A program made the translations under genes and the position numbers. From the NCBI GenBank assembly GCA_022509225.1, contig JAFLTM010000012.1, positions 1 to 36,391 of the forward strand: DNA of 36,391 nucleotides, in the 5' to 3' direction. Positions 23,987 through 32,685 of the stretch are shown here, piece after piece. Under the pieces are notes generated by a model, which did not search any database, was not told the DNA's origin, and saw only the letters and a list, made by a program, of their open reading frames with translations. Source of the stretch: Muribaculaceae bacterium. Its GTDB lineage: Bacteria; Bacteroidota; Bacteroidia; Bacteroidales; Muribaculaceae. Numbering within the stretch: position 1 is the stretch's first letter; every line of letters begins with the position of its first letter.

Positions 23987-25555
23987 ATGAAGAACCTTAA
24001 GTTGCCGTCTATTATTGGAAACAGGGAGGCTCCTTGCCTTCCTGATGCACGACAACTTACCATAATTGGAGGTAGTGGCGCCGGAAAGACCAAATTTATG
24101 GAAAAGCTCATGGATTTGACAGGCGACCGCACTTTTTGTCTTTCCGCAATCAGGGCACCTTTCCCGGAGCGTGAGGAGTCGCGCAGGCCGGGGAGCATAG
24201 ATATGTTATATCAGGAAGCTATAAAAAGCAAGCCCTATATGCGGTCAAATGCTGTTAGTGAGCTTGAAAAGCTCACTTATATGCTTTTTGCAGATGAATT
24301 TGAGTCATTATTGAAGCTCAAAGAGAGATCTATATCAAACCAAAGGCAAAAAAACATAAAACCTACCAAGTTAGACCAACTCATAAAAATATGGGAAAGG
24401 ATTTTTCCGGACAACAGGATTATTTTTTCGAATGGGAGCCTGATGTTTTCAACAGGATCCGGCAACGACATCATACCGGTTGAAAGGTTAAGTCAGGGAG
24501 AAATGGCGGTGCTTTATTATGTAGCCGGTGTGCTCTATGCCATGAGAGAGGCGGTGATTTATATAGATGCCCCCTCTTTATTCCTACATCCCACGGTTTT
24601 GAATGCCTTGTGGAATGAAATTGAAAGTCTCCGGCCCGACTGCAAGTTTGTATATAATTCAGTTGACGTTGAATTTGTGAGTTCACGCACAAGAAACGTG
24701 ATACTGTGGGTCAAAAGTTATGATGCCGAGGGAAAGAGATGGGATTATGAGATTATAGCACCCGGCGAATTACGCGAAGACATCTTTATCGAGCTTATTG
24801 GTGGCCGCAAGCCTGTGTTGTTTATTGAAGGAGATATGAGTCACAGTATAGACGCAAGGCTTTATCCTCTGGTTTTCCCCGAATTCACTGTAAAACCTCT
24901 GGGATCATGCGACAAAGTTATAGAAACCACAAGGTCTTTTAATGACCTTTCAGCCATGCATCATCTTGCAAGCAAAGGGATTGTTGACAGAGACAGACGA
25001 ACAGACAGGGAAGTGGAATATCTAAGGAAGAAATCAGTGATGGTGCCTGAAGTGGCTGAGATTGAAAATTTTTTCCTTTTGGAAGAGGTTGTCAAACAAA
25101 TGGCGTCATTACGAGGCAGGAACAAAGAATCAGTTTTCAGAAATATAAAGAAAAGAGCCTTTGACAGATTCAGGTGTAAACTTCAACAACAGGCAATGGA
25201 GCATGTAAGGCACCGGATAAAGAGAGAAGTTGATTCAAAGATTGATGCCAAGTTTCCATGCATCACAGCAATGGAGGCACATTTGCGGAAACTCATAAAG
25301 ATATTGGAGCCGCGGAAACATTATAATGAAATCATTTCCAGGTTCAACCAAATCATTAGGGAAGAGAATTATCGGGAGCTGTTGAAAGTATTCAATCATA
25401 AACCATTGATAAATGAGTGTGGAGTGGTTGAATTTCTGGGATATAAGAGTAAAGATGAATACGTGAGAGGTGTGATCTGGGCACTTAAAAATGGAGGGAA
25501 GGAAGCAGATATAATGAGAGAGGCTATTCGTAGGTCTCTTAACCCTGAAAATTAG
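23987..25555 (+). CDS. ATP-binding protein fused to DUF4435 (TOPRIM-like) domain; PARIS/OLD-like architecture
   Basis: 522-residue cytoplasmic protein with no assigned function. The first ~240 residues are an ABC/AAA-type ATP-binding domain: Walker A G-G-S-G-A-G-K-T at 28-35, an ABC-signature-like L-S-Q-G-E at 168-172, and a Walker B region ending Y-I-D-A-P at 192-196. The Walker B position after Asp194 is Ala195 rather than the usual Glu, and the switch-His region reads Y-N-S-V (223-226), where a T-H-S is usual. From about 275 a DUF4435 domain follows: VLFIEGD (Glu281), GIVDRD (Asp334, Asp336) and EIEN (358-361), which match the acidic TOPRIM positions. The same pairing occurs in the PARIS defence system (AriA ATPase, AriB DUF4435), sometimes fused. 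The gene is 36 bases after GH36 and 22 before glgB. A defence role is inference; a conserved housekeeping role is the alternative. Confidence 0.82.
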   Translation: MKNLKLPSIIGNREAPCLPDARQLTIIGGSGAGKTKFMEKLMDLTGDRTFCLSAIRAPFPEREESRRPGSIDMLYQEAIKSKPYMRSNAVSELEKLTYMLFADEFESLLKLKERSISNQRQKNIKPTKLDQLIKIWERIFPDNRIIFSNGSLMFSTGSGNDIIPVERLSQGEMAVLYYVAGVLYAMREAVIYIDAPSLFLHPTVLNALWNEIESLRPDCKFVYNSVDVEFVSSRTRNVILWVKSYDAEGKRWDYEIIAPGELREDIFIELIGGRKPVLFIEGDMSHSIDARLYPLVFPEFTVKPLGSCDKVIETTRSFNDLSAMHHLASKGIVDRDRRTDREVEYLRKKSVMVPEVAEIENFFLLEEVVKQMASLRGRNKESVFRNIKKRAFDRFRCKLQQQAMEHVRHRIKREVDSKIDAKFPCITAMEAHLRKLIKILEPRKHYNEIISRFNQIIREENYRELLKVFNHKPLINECGVVEFLGYKSKDEYVRGVIWALKNGGKEADIMREAIRRSLNPEN

Positions 25556-25577
25556 AAACAATTTAAAAAAAACAGAT

Positions 25578-27629
25578 ATGAAGAAAAAACTTGCATTTTT
25601 GCGTAATGATCCTTGGTTGGAACCCTATTCTCCAGCAATTGAAGGAAGACATGAAGATGTGGTCAGAAAAATTGAGGAACTGACGGCATCTACCAACGGA
25701 TCACTTTCAGATTTTGCAAATGCATACAAATATTACGGGTTGCATCATCAGGAAGATGGAGGATGGCTTTTCCGTGAATATGCACCAAATGCAACGGAAA
25801 TATGGCTTACAGGCACTTTCTCGGATTGGAAACTTGAAGACAAGTATAAACTTAAAAAAATAAATAACGGCAATTGGGAGTTAAAACTTGCTGAAGATGC
25901 CATTAGGAACGGAGATCTTTTCAAAATGTATGTGAAATGGCCCGGTGGGGAGGGAGAGAGGATCCCGGCCTATGCCGAACGTGTTGTTCAAGATAGGGAA
26001 ACGAAAATATTCTCGGCTGAGGTTTATGCCCCTGCCAGTCCTTATAAATTCAAAATCAAGAAATTCGTTCCGGATGTAAAACCTCTTTTAATTTATGAAT
26101 GTCATATTGGCATGGCACAAAATAAAGAAGAGGTGGGAAGCTATAATGAATTCAGAGAAAAAATTCTTCCGAGGATTGCAGCCGACGGCTATAATGCGAT
26201 ACAGATAATGGCGATTCAGGAACATCCCTATTATGGGTCGTTCGGTTATCATGTCAGTAATTTTTACGCACCGAGTTCCAGGTTCGGGACTCCGGATGAA
26301 CTCAAGATGCTTATTGATGAAGCCCATAAGTTGGGTATAGCCGTCATAATGGATATAGTTCACTCTCACGCCGTGAAAAATGAAATCGAGGGTCTCGGAA
26401 GACTCGATGGCTCCTACGATCTTTATTTCTATGGCGACAGCAGAAGAGAACATCCGGCATGGGACTCCCTTTTGTTTGATTACGGAAAAAACTCGGTGAT
26501 TCATTTTTTACTTTCCAATTGTAAATATTGGCTCGAGGAGTTTAAATTCGACGGATTCCGTTTTGACGGTGTCACCTCCATGTTGTATTATGATCATGGA
26601 TTAGGGAAAGCATTCGGTTCCTATGCAGATTATTATGACGGCAATCAAGACACGAATGCGATAACCTATCTCACGTTGGCCAATATTCTAATCCACGAGG
26701 TGAATCCCAAGGCAATCACAATCGCAGAGGAGATGAGCGGTATGCCCGGTCTCGCAGTTAAATTTGAAGACGGCGGTATGGGATTCGACTATAGAATGGC
26801 GATGGGTGTTCCTGACTATTGGATCAAAATGATCAAAGAGAAGAAAGATGAAGACTGGCACCCGACCTCCATATTCTGGGAATTGACAAACAGAAGGGCA
26901 GACGAGAAGACAATTTCATATTGTGAAAGCCACGATCAGGCTTTGGTGGGCGACAAGACCATAATCTTCAGATTGATAGACAAGGAAATGTATTGGCACA
27001 TGATGACAGATGACCGGAATATGATTGTGGAGAGAGGAATGGCGTTGCACAAAATGATTCGCCTTGTCACTCTTGCAACCATAAACGGCGGCTATTTAAA
27101 TTTCATGGGCAATGAATTCGGACACCCCGAATGGATAGATTTCCCTCGTGAAGGAAACGGATGGAGCTATAAATATGCGAGAAGACAATGGGATCTGGTG
27201 GACAGAGAAGATCTTAAATACCGATATTTGAATTCATTCGACAATTCAATGATAGAGGTAGTCTCAAAAGTGTATAATTTCCAAGCAAAAGCCGTTGAGA
27301 AACTATGGGAGAAAGATGATGACCAAATCCTTGCTTTTATGAGGGGTGACCTGATATTTGTTTTCAATTGGAACCCGATCAAAAGTTTTGAAGGCTATGG
27401 ACTTCTGGCTCCTGAAGGAGAATATGAAGTGATATTGGATTCAGATGCCGAAGCCTTTGGAGGAAATGGTCTGATAGATGACTCCGTGCATCATTTCACC
27501 ACACCTGATCCCCTTTATAAGCCATCAGGGAAAGGGTGGTTGAGATTATACATGCCGGCACGCACCGCAATTGTTCTTAAAAGTGTGAAACCGTTACCTA
27601 AAAGGAAAGTTACAGCTAAAATAAAATGA
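25578..27629 (+). CDS. glgB: 1,4-alpha-glucan branching enzyme, GH13 (eukaryotic-like subfamily)
   Basis: Introduces alpha-1,6 branches into glycogen in the cytoplasm; 683 residues. The N-terminal ~120 residues include a CBM48 module (WLFREYAPNATEIWLTGTFSDW). The GH13 barrel has the catalytic nucleophile Asp330 (FRFDGVTSM), acid/base Glu384 (TIAEEMSGMPG) and the third acid at His452-Asp453 (ESHDQALVGDK). The form FDGVTSMLYYDHG and the SHDQALVGDKT block are those of the subfamily that includes eukaryotic branching enzymes, unlike E. coli GlgB; this subfamily is common in Bacteroidetes. The C-terminal beta domain ends near LYMPARTAIVLKS. The stop overlaps the next ATG by ATGA, implying translational coupling to the DUF4923-like gene. 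The symbol denotes function, not orthology to E. coli glgB. Confidence 0.93.
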   Translation: MKKKLAFLRNDPWLEPYSPAIEGRHEDVVRKIEELTASTNGSLSDFANAYKYYGLHHQEDGGWLFREYAPNATEIWLTGTFSDWKLEDKYKLKKINNGNWELKLAEDAIRNGDLFKMYVKWPGGEGERIPAYAERVVQDRETKIFSAEVYAPASPYKFKIKKFVPDVKPLLIYECHIGMAQNKEEVGSYNEFREKILPRIAADGYNAIQIMAIQEHPYYGSFGYHVSNFYAPSSRFGTPDELKMLIDEAHKLGIAVIMDIVHSHAVKNEIEGLGRLDGSYDLYFYGDSRREHPAWDSLLFDYGKNSVIHFLLSNCKYWLEEFKFDGFRFDGVTSMLYYDHGLGKAFGSYADYYDGNQDTNAITYLTLANILIHEVNPKAITIAEEMSGMPGLAVKFEDGGMGFDYRMAMGVPDYWIKMIKEKKDEDWHPTSIFWELTNRRADEKTISYCESHDQALVGDKTIIFRLIDKEMYWHMMTDDRNMIVERGMALHKMIRLVTLATINGGYLNFMGNEFGHPEWIDFPREGNGWSYKYARRQWDLVDREDLKYRYLNSFDNSMIEVVSKVYNFQAKAVEKLWEKDDDQILAFMRGDLIFVFNWNPIKSFEGYGLLAPEGEYEVILDSDAEAFGGNGLIDDSVHHFTTPDPLYKPSGKGWLRLYMPARTAIVLKSVKPLPKRKVTAKIK

Positions 27630-28345
27630 AAAGGAATAAATGGACAATTATTGCCATAATGGCAATAACTCTCACTCAATATGCCTCCGCACAGAGCCTA
27701 AATGATTTATTGAATGGATTGGGAGGTAAGAGCAATGTAGGAGATGTTGTCGGAAGTGTCATTGAGGGTGTTTTCACTAAAAGTAATCTTTCCTTGGAAG
27801 ATCTTGTGGGAGAATACATTAGTGAAGGTCCGGCTGTGACTTTCAAGAGTGAGAACTTACTTCAAAAAGCGGGAGGTCTTGCCGGTGCTGCCAAAATAGA
27901 GTCGGAGCTAAAGCCATACTATCAGAAATACGGGCTCATCGGCATGACCATGACAATAGATGAGAGTTCCAATTTCACAATGAAGATAAAGTCAATGAAT
28001 CTAAGTGGAGTTGTAACTAAAAATGAATCTGAGGGCACATTCGACTTTAATTTTAAGGTTGCCGGTATCAAGGTAGGGAAGTTCACCGCCTATATTCAGA
28101 AAAGCGGTAGAGATTTGAAAGTTATGTTCGATGCCACGAAACTAAAAGAGTTTATCTCAACCGTTGCAAAACTCACAGGTAATTCAATGGCTAAGGCGTT
28201 GGGAACCATTTTAGACAGCTATGAGGGAGCTTGTGTAGGATTTAAAATGGTTTCGACATCTACTGATTCTAACAACGGTACAAGCAGTGGCATTTCCGAT
28301 GGACTCTCTAAACTGAAAGATATTTTGACAAAAGGAAGACAATAA
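27626..28345 (+). CDS. DUF4923-like exported protein
   Basis: 239-residue protein of a Bacteroidetes family (DUF4923-like by pattern recall) without known function. A signal peptide, MKRNKWTIIAIMAITLTQYASA, precedes QSLNDLLNGLGG. The mature N-terminus carries a Gly/Asn-rich stretch, then LEDLVGEYISEGPAVTFKSENLLQKAGG, which is the family-typical start of a lipocalin-like beta-rich domain, followed by strands such as SNFTMKIKSMNLSG and GTFDFNFKVAGIKVGKFTAYIQ. There is no lipobox, so a soluble periplasmic location is likely. Its ATG overlaps the glgB stop (ATGA), and the RND membrane-fusion gene follows after 7 bases, so it sits in the middle of the run. It may bind a lipid or glycan by analogy with lipocalin-like folds, but nothing here proves it. 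Confidence 0.8.
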   Translation: MKRNKWTIIAIMAITLTQYASAQSLNDLLNGLGGKSNVGDVVGSVIEGVFTKSNLSLEDLVGEYISEGPAVTFKSENLLQKAGGLAGAAKIESELKPYYQKYGLIGMTMTIDESSNFTMKIKSMNLSGVVTKNESEGTFDFNFKVAGIKVGKFTAYIQKSGRDLKVMFDATKLKEFISTVAKLTGNSMAKALGTILDSYEGACVGFKMVSTSTDSNNGTSSGISDGLSKLKDILTKGRQ

Positions 28346-28352
28346 CAGATAA

Positions 28353-29489
28353 ATGAGAAAAGAAGATATTGTCGATAAAAGCTTATATTACTCCTTTTTA
28401 TTGGTAATCTTTACAGGGTTGATATTTGGTTGCAAGGATTCTAAAAAAGAGAGTGAAGATAATGAAAAGATTCCCTCCGTGAGTGTTGCTTATCCTTTCC
28501 GGGATTCTGTAATTTTGACAGATAACTATTCCGGAATGCTTTCGGCTCATTTGGAAGTAGATATCATGGCTCGGGTGGATGGGATCTTAAAGATCCATGT
28601 TCCTTCGGGTTCGAGAGTCAGTAGGGGACAACTCCTTTATAGCATAGAGAATTCTAAATATCATGACGCCGTCAGAGAGGCTGAGGCCTCTTTGGCAACG
28701 GCAAAATCATCATTTGCCTATTATACAAGACAATTTGATGCAATGCAAAAAGCCTATGAATCGAGGGCTGTGAGTGAAATAGAGTTGCTCCAGACAAAAA
28801 ACAATCTTGAAGCGAGCGAAGCCTCTATTAGGAGTAACGAGGCAATTTTGGAAAACGCGAAGACAATAGAAGGCTACACCTATATCACCGCCCCCTTTGA
28901 TGGAGTTATTTCTTTACAGGATTATGACAATGGCGCATATATAAACGGGGAAACGAATCCTGTGAAACTTAACACCATCTATAATGATGACACAATGTAC
29001 GTGTATATTTCCGTTGATGAGAAGAGTTATTCCGGTTTTCAAGATTATATGAAAGAAAATCCGGATAATCCCATATCCCTGAAGATAGGAGATGAAAATA
29101 ATGCTGAAAACAACTATGAGGGAAAGATTAATTATGTTGCACCTCAATTTAATAGGGAGACTGCCACGGTAACCCTTAGATTTGATATCGACAATAAGGG
29201 AAAAGAATTGAAAAGCGGGATGTTTGCAAATGTGAGGTTGCCTGTCAGCAAGGAGACCGAATCAGTATTGATAAAGGCTGCATCGATTGGAACGGATAAA
29301 AATGGCGACTATGTTTATCTTGTAGATAGCGAGGATTGTGTTGTCTATAGACCGATAAAGGCAGGCAAGCTCTATCAGGACACATTAAGGATCGTTACGG
29401 AAGGGTTGACTTTGGAAGACAGGTATGTCACAGAAGCATTGTTAAAAGTAAAAGATGGAATGAAGGTCAAACCCATAATGAAACGTTAG
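28353..29489 (+). CDS. RND efflux pump periplasmic adaptor (membrane fusion lipoprotein)
   Basis: HlyD/AcrA-family adaptor of 378 residues that links an inner-membrane RND pump to an outer-membrane channel. The N-terminus is a lipoprotein signal (LLVIFTGLIFGC, Cys27), so it is probably anchored in the inner membrane by lipid. The biotinyl-lipoyl halves are VDIMARVDGILKIHVPSGSRVSRGQLLYSIE and TYITAPFDGVISLQDYDNGAYI. Between them lies a coiled-coil hairpin (about residues 105-165, rich in Ala/Glu, e.g. AVSEIELLQTKNNLEASEASI), and a beta-barrel and membrane-proximal domain follow (KSGMFANVRLPV). The ATG at 28353 is 7 bases after the previous stop, and the pump gene follows after 3 bases, so they form one transcriptional unit. 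Substrate is unknown. Confidence 0.93.
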   Translation: MRKEDIVDKSLYYSFLLVIFTGLIFGCKDSKKESEDNEKIPSVSVAYPFRDSVILTDNYSGMLSAHLEVDIMARVDGILKIHVPSGSRVSRGQLLYSIENSKYHDAVREAEASLATAKSSFAYYTRQFDAMQKAYESRAVSEIELLQTKNNLEASEASIRSNEAILENAKTIEGYTYITAPFDGVISLQDYDNGAYINGETNPVKLNTIYNDDTMYVYISVDEKSYSGFQDYMKENPDNPISLKIGDENNAENNYEGKINYVAPQFNRETATVTLRFDIDNKGKELKSGMFANVRLPVSKETESVLIKAASIGTDKNGDYVYLVDSEDCVVYRPIKAGKLYQDTLRIVTEGLTLEDRYVTEALLKVKDGMKVKPIMKR

Positions 29490-29492
29490 ATT

Positions 29493-32400
29493 TTGTTTTC
29501 TCAATTTTTCATAAAGCGACCGATTTTTGCCATAGTCATTGCCTTGTTCATGATTTTGGTCGGCTTGATTACAGTCAAAAGTCTTCCAATTTCCAAATTT
29601 CCAAATATAGAACTACCGCATATAAGTGTGTCTGCAAGATATCCCGGAGCAGATGCACGCACTGTTGCGGAAGTTGTGGGATCTCCCATTGAAGAACAGA
29701 TAAACGGAGTTGAAGATATGCTCTATATGAGTTCTACTTCGGGGAGCGACGGCTCTTACAGCCTTACAGTGACATTTAAGGAAGGCACTGATATAGATAT
29801 GGCCCAGGTTAGGATAGAGAACAGGGTGCAAAGGGCGGAATCTGTCTTGCCTGCACAAGTCAAGGAGCAGGGAATCGATATTATTGCCCATGCTCCCACC
29901 CTTGTTTTGTTTATATCGATAGAGGGAGATGAACGCCATAACTACGATGCCTTATATCTGACAAATTATGCCGAACTGCATATTGTGGATGCATTGCAAA
30001 GGGTTGAAGGAGTTGGTGAGGTTGTGGCATTTGGAGCAGGTAATTATAGCATGAGGGTTTGGCTCGACCCCGAGAAGATGAAACTTTTAGGATTGTCATC
30101 AGAAGATGTAATAAGTAGGATTCAATCTCAAAATAAGGCAGTTTCTGCCGGAAGCGCCGGTTCTTCCCCTCAACAAGGTCCGGTGGTCTTTCAGTACACT
30201 CTGACCACTCCCGGTCAGTTGATTACTCCCGAAGAGTTCGGTAATATCATATTGAGAACAGGTGAACATGGGGCGTTGTTACGGCTGAAAGATGTGGCAT
30301 ACGTGGAGTTGGGAAGCAAGACTTATACGACAACAGCGGAAACTAACGGCAAGCCCTCAGGTGTTATCGGAGTGAGGCAATTGCCCGGATCGAATGCATT
30401 GAAAGTGACTCAAGGCGTGGAGGAAGAGATGAAAAAACTGGCTCCTTATTTCCCCCCGGGTGTCAGCTATCAAATCTCCATGAATGCAACCAATATCATA
30501 ACAGCATCAATTGATGATCTGGCTATCACCTTTATTGAGACTGCTCTGATTGTGATGGTTGTTATTTTCGTATTTCTACAGAATTTTCGGGCGGTGATTA
30601 TCCCCATGCTTACCATTCCGGTTTCTTTAATTGCAACATTTGCAATGATGAAATTTTTGGGATTCACCATAAATAATTTGACTCTCTTCGGTATGCTTCT
30701 TGCAATTGCTATAGTGGTTGATGACGCAATAGTTGTTGTTGAAGATTGTGCACGACTGATAAGATCGGGGAAAATGAATGTCACTGAGGCAGTGGTTGAG
30801 GCCATGAGAGAACTTCAAGGTCCCATAATAGGAGAGGTGCTTGTGCTCCTTTCGGTGTTTATACCAACTGCTTTTGTAAGCGGAATCACCGGCCAGCTTT
30901 ATAAAGAGTTTTCACTGACAGTGGCTTCGGCGGTTGCATTCTCAGGGTTTAACGCCCTAACTTTCACCCCTGCCATGTGTGCCTTGTTTCTTAGAAAGAC
31001 CGATGAGAGCAATTTTATACTTTTCAGGATTTTCAACAAGGGCTACGATAAAGTCCTGGCACTCTACAACAGGATTGTGGCAAAATTTCTTCAGCATCCG
31101 GGTAGATCCATACTGATTTACATAGCCTTGACAGCATTGGCATTCTGGGGATTCGTGGAGTGGCCGACAAGTTATCTTCCAAAAGAGGATTTAGGTTATT
31201 TTATGACATCGGTGAGGCTGCCGGATGATGCATCTATCGAAAGAACCGAAAAGGTGATGAAAAGGGTAGAATCAATTATCAGATCATTGCCTGAAGTTGA
31301 AAATGTGATTTCAATTTCCGGAGAATCAATGCTTGAAGGGACTAATGCAAGTAATTTCGGGTCGATGTATGTAGTCTTGAAGCCATGGAAGGATAGAAAA
31401 CATAAAGATCAGACTGCATTCGCACTGATTGATAAGATCGACAGAATGTGTGCCGACATAGAGGAAGCTGAAATATTTTGTGAAAATCCTCCTTCCATAC
31501 CCGGGGTGGGATCGAGTTCGGGATTGAAATTTGAATTGCAAGATATCAACAATCTGGGGCCGGATGCCATGATGAAGGCAGTTAAGGCAATACAGGAAAA
31601 AGGTGAGAAAAACCCCAAGTTTTCACATGTCCATTCGTTATTTGAAGGAAATGTGCCGCAATATAATGTGAATATAGATCGGGATAAAGTTAAAATTCTT
31701 GGCCTAAATATGGGGGATGTGTTTTCCACATTAAGCAATTATGTAGGAGGTAGCTTTGTTAATGATTTTGTGGATTTCGGACGGGTGTTTCAAGTCACTG
31801 TGCAAGGCGACGTCTTATCAAGAAGCACACCCGATGACATATTGAAGTTAAATGTTCCCAATGCATCAGGGACAATGGTTCCGTTTTCTTCCTTTTCCTC
31901 ATTGACCCCGGAAATGGGTCAATCATCAGTGGAGCGTTACAATATGTTTGAAAGTGCGTCCGTTATAATGACACCGGCCCATGGAGTAAGTTCCGATGAA
32001 GGACTGCAGATGACGGAAAATTTGATAAAGGAAGAGGTTGGAGAAGAATTCGCATATTCCTGGACCGGACTTGCATATCAGGAAAGTCAAGCCGGAACCA
32101 CCATCACGCTGATTCTAATTTTCGCAATCATAGTCACACTGCTTGTTTTGGCTGCCCAGTATGAAAGCTGGACGGATCCGTTAGCTGTGATAATATCGAT
32201 GCCTACAGCAATCTTGGGAACTGTTTTGGGTTGTGTAATAATGAAAGAAAGCATAAGTGTCTATACACAAATAGGGATAATACTTTTGTTAGGGATGTCG
32301 GCAAAGAATGCTATTCTTATAGTTGAATATGCCATTGACTACCGACGCTCCGGACAAGATATAGCAAAGGCAGCTGCAAGTGCCGGAAATGTAAGGTTTC

Positions 32401-32660
32401 GTCCGATAATGATGACGGCATTTGCATTTGTGTTTGGCGTTTTGCCGATGTTGTTTGCAACGGGAGCAGGAGCGGAAAGCAGAATCTCGTTAGGCACGGC
32501 AGTGGTTTTTGGAATGGCCGTGAATGCTTTGGTCGGAACTCTTTTCGTGCCAAACTTTTGGGCTCTTCTAGAGAATTTCAGAGAAAAACATCTTGACAAG
32601 ATATTTAACAGGTCGACAAAAGAACTTGAACAGGGAAACGCAAAACCCGGTCAGGTCTAA
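29493..32660 (+). CDS. RND family multidrug/HAE1-type efflux transporter
   Basis: Proton-driven inner-membrane efflux pump of 1055 residues, AcrB-like. The start appears to be TTG at 29493: it yields M-F-S-Q-F-F-I-K-R-P-I-F-A, the standard N-terminus of the family, and no ATG lies nearby (next in-frame Met is inside the first helix). Twelve transmembrane segments and two large periplasmic loops are apparent. The proton-relay residues are Asp410 and Asp411 in TM4 (VVDDAIVVVED) and Lys938 in TM10 (GMSAKNAILIVEYA). Further motifs are YPGADARTVAEVV and FRPIMMTAFAFVFGVLP. It is 3 bases after the adaptor gene. No TolC-type channel gene lies next to it; the following gene encodes a DUF5686-like protein whose frame begins inside the pump's last 70 bases. 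Confidence 0.95.
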   Translation: MFSQFFIKRPIFAIVIALFMILVGLITVKSLPISKFPNIELPHISVSARYPGADARTVAEVVGSPIEEQINGVEDMLYMSSTSGSDGSYSLTVTFKEGTDIDMAQVRIENRVQRAESVLPAQVKEQGIDIIAHAPTLVLFISIEGDERHNYDALYLTNYAELHIVDALQRVEGVGEVVAFGAGNYSMRVWLDPEKMKLLGLSSEDVISRIQSQNKAVSAGSAGSSPQQGPVVFQYTLTTPGQLITPEEFGNIILRTGEHGALLRLKDVAYVELGSKTYTTTAETNGKPSGVIGVRQLPGSNALKVTQGVEEEMKKLAPYFPPGVSYQISMNATNIITASIDDLAITFIETALIVMVVIFVFLQNFRAVIIPMLTIPVSLIATFAMMKFLGFTINNLTLFGMLLAIAIVVDDAIVVVEDCARLIRSGKMNVTEAVVEAMRELQGPIIGEVLVLLSVFIPTAFVSGITGQLYKEFSLTVASAVAFSGFNALTFTPAMCALFLRKTDESNFILFRIFNKGYDKVLALYNRIVAKFLQHPGRSILIYIALTALAFWGFVEWPTSYLPKEDLGYFMTSVRLPDDASIERTEKVMKRVESIIRSLPEVENVISISGESMLEGTNASNFGSMYVVLKPWKDRKHKDQTAFALIDKIDRMCADIEEAEIFCENPPSIPGVGSSSGLKFELQDINNLGPDAMMKAVKAIQEKGEKNPKFSHVHSLFEGNVPQYNVNIDRDKVKILGLNMGDVFSTLSNYVGGSFVNDFVDFGRVFQVTVQGDVLSRSTPDDILKLNVPNASGTMVPFSSFSSLTPEMGQSSVERYNMFESASVIMTPAHGVSSDEGLQMTENLIKEEVGEEFAYSWTGLAYQESQAGTTITLILIFAIIVTLLVLAAQYESWTDPLAVIISMPTAILGTVLGCVIMKESISVYTQIGIILLLGMSAKNAILIVEYAIDYRRSGQDIAKAAASAGNVRFRPIMMTAFAFVFGVLPMLFATGAGAESRISLGTAVVFGMAVNALVGTLFVPNFWALLENFREKHLDKIFNRSTKELEQGNAKPGQV

Positions 32661-32685
32661 AAGAAGAATTAACCGAGCTGCCCGA

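Noticed and set aside
23987-25555. Calling the region a defence island with an active PARIS system
   Set aside because: No integrase, transposase, restriction gene, tRNA attachment site or composition shift is visible, and the ATPase lacks usual catalytic residues. Only the architecture resembles PARIS.
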